This document shows positions 57,285-64,000 of a DNA stretch of 64,000 nt, piece after piece. The notes below the pieces were generated by a model. That model was given only the letters and a program-made list of their open reading frames with translations, searched no databases and was not told the DNA's origin. A program made the translations under genes and the position numbers. Origin of the DNA: Chinchilla lanigera (taxonomy: Eukaryota > Chordata > Mammalia > Rodentia > Chinchillidae); contig NW_004955423.1 of the NCBI RefSeq assembly GCF_000276665.1, forward strand, positions 9,016,394-9,080,393, written 5' to 3'. Position 1 is the stretch's first letter. Each line of letters starts with the position of its first letter.

Positions 57285-58170
57285 AGTGAGTATCCAATTT
57301 TTCCAGAACCATCGGGTGAAGAGACCACCTTTTCCCCATTGTGTATTCCTGACACTCTTGTGGAAGATGTGGTTGATGGATTTATTTCTGGGATCTCTAT
57401 TCTGTTGCATTGGTCTATATGTCTGTATTTATGCCAGTACCACACTATTCTAATTATTGTAGCTTTGTGATACAGTTTAAAATTAGGAAGTATGAGGTCT
57501 TCAGCTTTGTTACTTCTCAAGATTGTTTTGGCTATTCAGGCCTAATGTGGTTCCATATGAATTGTAGGATTTTTCTCCTATTTCTTTAAAAATGGCCATT
57601 GGTATTTTGATAAGGATTGCATCAAATCTGTAGATCACTTTGGGCTGTGTGAAATAGTTTAACAATGTTAAGTCTCCTGGTCCACGAACATGAGATGGCT
57701 TTTTATTTATCTGTGTCATCTATAGTTTCTTTCATTAATGTTTTGTATTTTTCAGTGTAAAACTTTTATCTCCTAACTTCCATGAGATATGCAACTGGCA
57801 TAAGGTTAAGTTTCTTTCTTGTGTTTTATTCTTTTTGATGCTATTGCAAATTTAACCTTTTAATTCTTAGTTTCTGTTTTAGATCGTTTATTGTTAGTGT
57901 GTAGAAATGCGGCTGACTTACGTGTTCCTTTTGTGCTTTGCAACTTTACTGCGTTTATCAGTTCCAAGCGGTGTCTTTCTTGAGTCTGTGGCATTTTTTA
58001 CATATAAGATCATGCCATCTGCCAACAGTCATAAATTTACTACTTCCTTTCCAATCTGTGTACCTTTTATTTCTTTCTCTTGCCTAATTTCTCTGGCTGG
58101 AATGCTGAATAGAGGAGGTGAGAGTGGATATGCTTGCCTTGTAACTGATGCTAGAGGAAAAGCTTTCTGA
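57285..58170 (-). repeat. L1 ORF2 fragment, antisense
   Basis: 'tctgttgcattggtctatat', 'ttatgccagtaccacactat', 'aagattgttttggctattca', 'ttctcctatttctttaaaaa', 'gataaggattgcatcaaatc' and 'ctggctggaatgctgaatag' follow L1 ORF2 in reverse complement. Minus-strand frames encode broken pieces of the reverse transcriptase protein (57230-57520, 57510-57719). It is inactive. Confidence 0.88.
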
Positions 58171-61100
58171 GTCTCACCACTGAGCACGATGCTTGCCGTG
58201 AGGGCCGTGCTCTTTAACCGCTCAGAGCACCTGCTTATTTGAACCCAGAATCTGTGTTTCCTCTTTGCTTTCTCTTCCTGCCCTTTCTACTCCTGCCAGC
58301 TGCTATGTTGTGAGCATCACTCGAGGGAAAGTGATAGGTCTGAAGGTCAGACACCGAGGCCCTGAGCCCACACTCAGGCAGGAGAAAGTCTTTCCTGGAC
58401 TACTGCTGTTTTGTGTAGTTATAGGATTACTTTGTCCTCAGGCCTTGTTAAATGGAGGTGTTACAGCAGGAACAGTTGAAACCTCCAGCATGCCAGTTGC
58501 ATGTCTCACGGAAGTGAGAGACAGTTCCTGCCTGAGCCCATCTCTTCTGGGTAATACCTTGTTAAAAGCTGCAAGGAGCAGGCGATACTTGCTCAGGTTG
58601 TTTCTCTCTAATTTTTCACCTACAACTACAGACTTCTCAGACAGAGAGGCTATAAATACAGTGACTTAAAGAAAACAGAAGTTTATTTTTTTCTCCTGTG
58701 TAGAGCCCAGCAGTGAGTTGCACATGTTCAAAGGGTCTTTTTCTTCTCACTCCCTTGATCCCCACTAGGGAATTGCTTCTCAAAATCTCTGCGTTTTTTC
58801 TTTTTTTATCAAACACCAAAATTTTTGGTCTGTGTTGTGCTCAGAGATTGTTTATTGATGGTGTATTTTGACTTACAGCAATGCTAAATTGTTATAATCC
58901 TTCCTAAGTATTTATTCTCAATGTCTGTCCTTATTTGCTCACTGATACACACGAGCCCATGCATTGCTTTGATTTTGCTGCCCTCGGGCTTTGCCATGGT
59001 CTGAACGCTCAGTACCTGGTCACAAGCCCGTTTGTGTTCCAACTTGCAGGAAAGGAAAAGAGCGCAAACTCAGTGTTTCAAGGCAGCACATAACATTTGT
59101 GCACATAACATGCTGGCAGGCACTTAGTCACGTAAGTGGGCTGGAGGGAGAAGGGAAGAGGGAGTATCCAGCTGGATGTCTAGGTGCTGAACTAGTTCGC
59201 TACTCTGTAAGAAAAGGAAAACATGCTGTAGCAATCTGCCTTGCAGAACACAAATTTAAAATATAATACAAAGAAATAATTGTAAGAGAATTCCCAAGAC
59301 AATGTGCAATTACAGGCAAGTGAGTTAGGAGAAGGCTGCGAGTTCAGGGTCACACCCTGCAGAATAAGGCTTCTCCAAGATGGAGTCTGGGGTCCTGCTG
59401 GCCCTTTAATGCAGCCTGACGGTTAGAGGCTGGTTGTGTGGTGAGGTTCGTAATGGGAAGTTCATGTGAGAAGAAGCTGAGATCCAATCTCAGGGGAAGT
59501 CCAGAAACCAAACACCAGGTTGGGAGCTGAGTGAGAATCCACAAGGCTATGTATGACCAGAGTGCTTGGCCATGAGCAGACCACAAGACAGGAGATGCTA
59601 TACCAGTTAGGACTCAAAGGGTCTCAGGGGCAGTGTCTGAAGTAATGTGTCCTGAGCCCTGGTAAAACACTGGTGAGATGGAGAACATCTGAACCACCCT
59701 GCCGACCTGCTAATGCTGCCCTACAAGCGATGAGGGTAGCCTGAGGTCACCCCAGTTTTGGCCCTTTATTTTGTATTGTGGATTCATAGTCTCCCTCCAC
59801 TGAGCCAAAGGAGATTGAACGTTTTGGAGAGCGTGCTTACTGCCTTTGTGGTGAATCTTCTGGGTTTTCTCCAAGACATACTGGATTTCTAGCATGCAGG
59901 CAGGAGCGCAGTATGAGACATGAAGAGGGTATGAGAGGTGTCCAGGCTCAAGGTGATTATTTCGGGTCATCCACAGAAAGGACATAATTTAAGCAGATGT
60001 CTTTTTAGGGGAAGGAAGTTAAAAAGGATAAGGGGAGGACTGAGACCTGGGTCTGAGGGTGTCTACACCTCATGGTTACTGCAGACAAGAAAACTCAGGG
60101 AAGTGGCAAAAAACCCAGGAGAGTTGAGTCATAGAGGCTGAGAGGGGGAAGTTTCAAGAAGGGATTAATTATTGTTGGTTTCCATGGGGAGACTAAAGGA
60201 AAGGAGGTCTGGAAACAGAATTTGGAACTTATTCAATATGATTGAATGCATTAAAAAGTCATCGCCATTACAAGGCAGATTCTGGGTTTGTGTTCAAAGG
60301 ACAGGAAGCCAGAAGGATACCAGCTCTACTCCCAACAAATGTAGAAGTGTGACTAAGACAAAAATATGTAATAAGGTGTATTGAATGCTGTAGGACAGTT
60401 GCCAAATATTTATCAACCACATTTTTAAAAAGAACAGCCTGTGCTTTCTATTTCTGTATCATCTAAGCATCAGTTAACATTCAACACGATGTGATCAAGT
60501 TTCAATTTCCATGACTTCCAACCAAATAATTGAAACTAACCAACTAACTAACAAGGTAGTTAAATATTCATTGTGCATATACTACATACTGCTATACTGA
60601 GCTTTACGTGTACACACATAAGTGTTCTTGCCCCAAGAAGCTCACAATGCAGTGGTAAATAGGGACATGAACAGAGGATGTTTCCACAGTGTAGTGTTCA
60701 AGGATTCTCCACCTCCCCACGTCCCCGTGACTAAAGCAGAGTCTGAATCTAAAAGTGGAGGATTGCTTCTGATCTTCCCCAAGTGTATTTCTGCTCTGAT
60801 TGGAAGATATCAGTTGGAAGAGCAGTGGGTAAGGGTGCTGCAGTAAGATGAGGCTACTGATGGAAAGGAAAGTGCATACTCCTGAGCTCCCCTCAGTGCT
60901 CTGAGCCCCTCAGGTGGTCTACTGAGGAGCCATGTCTGATGCATGTCCCTGGGGTCTGAAGATTGTCTGCCACTGTAATAGTTCCCTCAAAGTTACAGGC
61001 CACAGAGCCTTTGTAAGAGTAACACCTCTCCAGCAACCCCCGTGGCTGCCTGTGTCCCCTGAAAATGCCCCTGTGGAGGATGGGCTAATGGCACACACAA

Positions 61101-62518
61101 AAATGCCTCACATCAGGCTGCAGGACCCCCTTGGCCCAGGTTAGCATTGCACTAACCCTTGTGCTCCTCACAGGCATCAGAAAAATTCTCCTTTCTTTTC
61201 TGCAGTGTCTCAAATCTGGCTAATCCTTAGAATTAAGACTTAAATCCAAGTGAGATAATTCCCATGATACACAAAGCCAGGAATACAGATAGAGCTGGAA
61301 CTGATCCTGAAATATACAGTGTGATCAAAATATATGGTGAACGTTTAAATTTTTAAATATGTATTACAGTGAAAGACACTTTGCCATTCATCCTGCTAAA
61401 TTACTTCCCCTCACTTTGAGCAGGCTTACCCTATTAATCTTGCCATTTTCTGAAAGACCTCTTTCATGAGTGTCTTTATGAGGTATGATCAAAAATATAC
61501 TAAGTGCTTCTACCCAGTGCCATCCAATGGAAGGGTGGCCTCTGTAAAAACATTGCAGTGTGCCCTCAACCACCTTGTCCACCAGATCTGACACTGTGTG
61601 ATTTCTGGCTCTTCCCCAAGGCTCAGTGAAAGGTAAAATTTTGAATTGTTTCAAAACATTGAGGCAGCTACAACAGTGTAAATAGACATTCACAAAAGAA
61701 TATCGATAACTGCTTCAGAAAGTGGCAAGAATGAAGGGGTAAGTTCAGGCGAGAAGGAGTATTTTGAGGGGCATTTATGGCAATGTGTCTTTTACTATAA
61801 TATTATTTAACTTAAAAGTTTACCATATATTTTCATAACACCTAGTCCACTGAAGGACATTTGTGAGAAAGGCTTGGGTGCACCTGTGTCTGTAGGCATC
61901 CAACACAATCTTTATCTTATGTAACTTCTGTAACTATGGGCAAATCACTCATTTATTGAATCACTTCCTATACACAGGGAAATTCACTAAGGTTTTAGTA
62001 TGTGTTCAGGGACACTGGAGGCATCAAAAGAATTGTGATACTGGTCCATGCCCTTGGGAATATGACTTATTTTTTACCTCTCTGAGAGTTGGTATAGCCA
62101 GGAAACATTATGTGTACTATAAAGACCAAAACGTCCTTTGTGCTTTATATTTTAATATATTAAATTGTTTTATGAAATAACACAATAAGACCCAGCTTAA
62201 TAAATAAGAAAACTGTCATGCTCCCTTAATAATAATAAATGCCTATCTTCATACACACACAGGTTTATATAGGTTGAAATATGATTATCAATAATCACTG
62301 TGTTTTATTAGCCAAGTCCGTAAGCACATGTAACATCTGACACACACAAGCGTCCACTGAATTGAGTATGTGTGGCGGGCACAGAAGCTGGAGTTATCCC
62401 TGTGCCCTCTGTTACGTAGAATTCCACTGTCAGTATTACTTCTGTTAATGACTATGCAATCCACGAGGGAGCACTGTGTACTTGAGTCATGAAAAAATAT
62501 TGCTAAAAATCATATAAT

Positions 62519-62655
62519 ATACCGGGCATGGTGGATCATGCTTATAATCCCAGTATTTAGGAGGCTGCAATAGGAAGATTACCACGAGTTCAAGGCCAGC
62601 CTGGACTACATAGGGTGACTCTGTCTCAAAAAATCCAAAAAACAAAAAAATCGCA
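62519..62655 (+). mobile_element. B1-like SINE, sense
   Basis: 'accgggcatggtggatcatg', 'cttataatcccagtatttag', 'gagttcaaggccagcctgga' and 'gactctgtctcaaaaaatcc' with an A-rich tail. The flanks 'aaaatcatataat' and 'aaaatcgcataac' may be an eroded duplication. Confidence 0.88.
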
Positions 62656-63322
62656 TAACAGTGTTAAAAGTTGATGATCCTGTGGGGCTACATTACTAGC
62701 TGTCCAGTGCTACATACGGCCTGTGAGATGGGGCTTGGCCAGCCTGCTGTTGAGTACTACAGGAAAGAAGTGATACAGTCAAAGTAGTCACTGGCGGGAG
62801 ATACTATTTATAGAGCGAGGGCAGAGTTCACACAAACTGACAAGAGAAGATGCAGCGCCCCTGAGCCAGGCAACACTCCTCAGGCGGAAAATCCAGGGAG
62901 GGAGAAAGGGGAGGGGAACCAAGGCCACCCACATCCACTTGGGGAGGAAAGAGCAGAAGCAATCAGTATCCTAACCTCAGCCTCCTCCCTCCCTCCCATT
63001 TCATGCTGTCCCACTCTTTGGCAGAAGCTAGAAAGCAAGGAAGCCTGTTGACCAGCCCTGCCGGTCCCGAGCAAATGGACAGGGTGAGGGAAGGGGCAGC
63101 TGAAGAGGCCAGGCGGGGCGTTCGTGTGTCTGTTAAAGTTCTTTTACAGGTCCTGGCTGCCTTGACCACCAAACAGGTGGGAGAGAGACACGGCAGGATG
63201 AGCAGGGTATGATGAACTCTCAGCTCTCAGTGATGAATCTTGCCTCCTGGTCAAAGTGTGGAATTTTACCAGAGGTCCCTCTGACTTGTTTGTTTAGCAT
63301 TAGTGAAGCTCTTCTTTGGAAT

Positions 63323-63372
63323 CTCTCTCTTTCTCTCTGTCTGTCTCTGTCTCTCTGCCTCTTTCTCGGTCT
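63323..63372 (+). repeat. (CT)n / (CTGT)n simple repeat
   Basis: 'tctctctctttctctctgtc' followed by 'tgtctctgtctctctgcctc'. Confidence 0.92.
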
Positions 63373-63391
63373 CTGAAACAGGGCTATTAGG

Positions 63392-63500
63392 ATTGTTTTC
63401 TTTTCAGTTTTTATTAGTACATGTTTGAAGTATACAATGATTATATTCCTTGAGAGGAGTTTGCGGTCAGTTTCAGGAACTCTTATTAGCAGAACAGTTT
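63392..63500 (-). repeat. L1 3' end-like fragment, antisense
   Basis: 'tttttattagtacatgtttg' and 'aagtatacaatgattatatt' parallel 22050-22092 ('tttattggtacatttcagat', 'gtacataatgatcacatcca'). Probably the same L1 3' UTR group. Confidence 0.4.
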
Positions 63501-64000
63501 CCCACATACCTTTAAAATGTTATTTTCCTTTTCTGTGGAAAATCTGAGGGTTCATTCAGGCTCTGACCTAAGCAGGTATGATCTCCAAAACAAGAACGAG
63601 TCACTGCGTATCCACAGTGACCTTCCCTGGTGACTGGGGGAGACTATCTGGAACAAGCCCTGTAAAGCCAGAGACTCCTGAATATCCTTCTCAGGATGGG
63701 AGGCAAGAGACAGGTCACACAGTGGAGCGAGCAAGGGAGTCTGCTGTAAAGTTTACAGTGGAAAGAAGTATAATTTTCTTCTCATGCAAAGTCATTTGGT
63801 GAAAGCAAGCACTTTGAAATTTTTTCAAAATATATTTTTACACATGACAAAGTTCTTTGGGCAAGAAAAATATTGCTTTCAGCTATGACTGTCCACACTT
63901 TAAATTTTAACTTTCTTGGCTCCTTCCAACAGTGAAAGGACTGAGATATGAACACAATGGCCCAAAGATTATTTCTACATTGTAAAATGTATGGAGTTAT

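Larger units (their letters stand above)
47912..64000 (+). other. LPAR3: Probable LPAR3 intron 1 (runs off right edge)
   Basis: No seven-transmembrane receptor exon is present in the remaining 16 kb, as expected: human LPAR3 intron 1 is longer than this. The content is repeats, listed separately. The stretches 48700-49230, 49400-50100, 51100-52480, 54800-56170 and 58200-62510 contain nothing that I can name apart from weak L2-like pieces (for example near 60585-60680). Confidence 0.5.

Noticed and set aside
57230..57719. Minus-strand frames with reverse-transcriptase-like residues, as a possible gene
   Set aside because: They are broken pieces of an L1 ORF2 with stops and frameshifts; no active element.
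47912..64000. Search for an LPAR3 coding exon
   Set aside because: No frame encodes a seven-helix receptor segment. The coding exons must lie beyond the right edge.

Overview
This is vertebrate nuclear DNA, almost certainly from a rodent. Genes are split by introns, coding density is very low, and the repeats are typical: L1 fragments, MIR, B1-like 7SL-derived SINEs, ID-type tRNA-derived SINEs, composite B1+ID-like SINEs and MaLR-type LTRs. The ID-type and composite SINEs suggest a non-murid rodent such as a beaver/heteromyid-like or squirrel-like lineage, but I cannot name the species. Nothing looks bacterial; there are no operons or CRISPR arrays.

Region 1 (1 to about 20.7 kb): the 3' half of MCOLN2 (mucolipin-2, TRPML2) on the + strand. 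Seven coding exons (4732-4844, 6124-6273, 7876-7977, 8099-8221, 16067-16273, 17457-17578, 19914-19950) join in frame into the last 284 residues of the channel: transmembrane segments 2-6, the pore with its NGDDM filter, and the cytosolic tail. A 3' UTR with a poly(A) signal at 20692 follows. Earlier exons lie left of the window.

Region 2 (about 20.7 to 47.4 kb): intergenic DNA made largely of repeats. An AT-rich block of nested L1 sequence, mostly antisense, runs from about 29 to 44 kb and carries inserted SINEs, an LTR and microsatellites. I found no supported gene here.

Region 3 (about 47.4 to 64 kb): a strong CpG island broken by a 227-base run of N (47668-47894), followed by a good splice donor at 47911/47912. 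In mammals LPAR3 lies downstream of MCOLN2 on the same strand, about 30 kb away, so I read this as the LPAR3 promoter and non-coding exon 1. The rest of the window would be LPAR3 intron 1. No LPAR3 coding exon is visible.

I see no new multi-gene system. The observations most worth checking are a CpG-rich patch inside an MCOLN2 intron, a ~165-bp duplicated block in another MCOLN2 intron, an ID SINE with its 5' head triplicated, an L1 3' UTR type with an internal dimer in three copies, and a hairpin over the 3' splice site of a 121-nt MCOLN2 intron.
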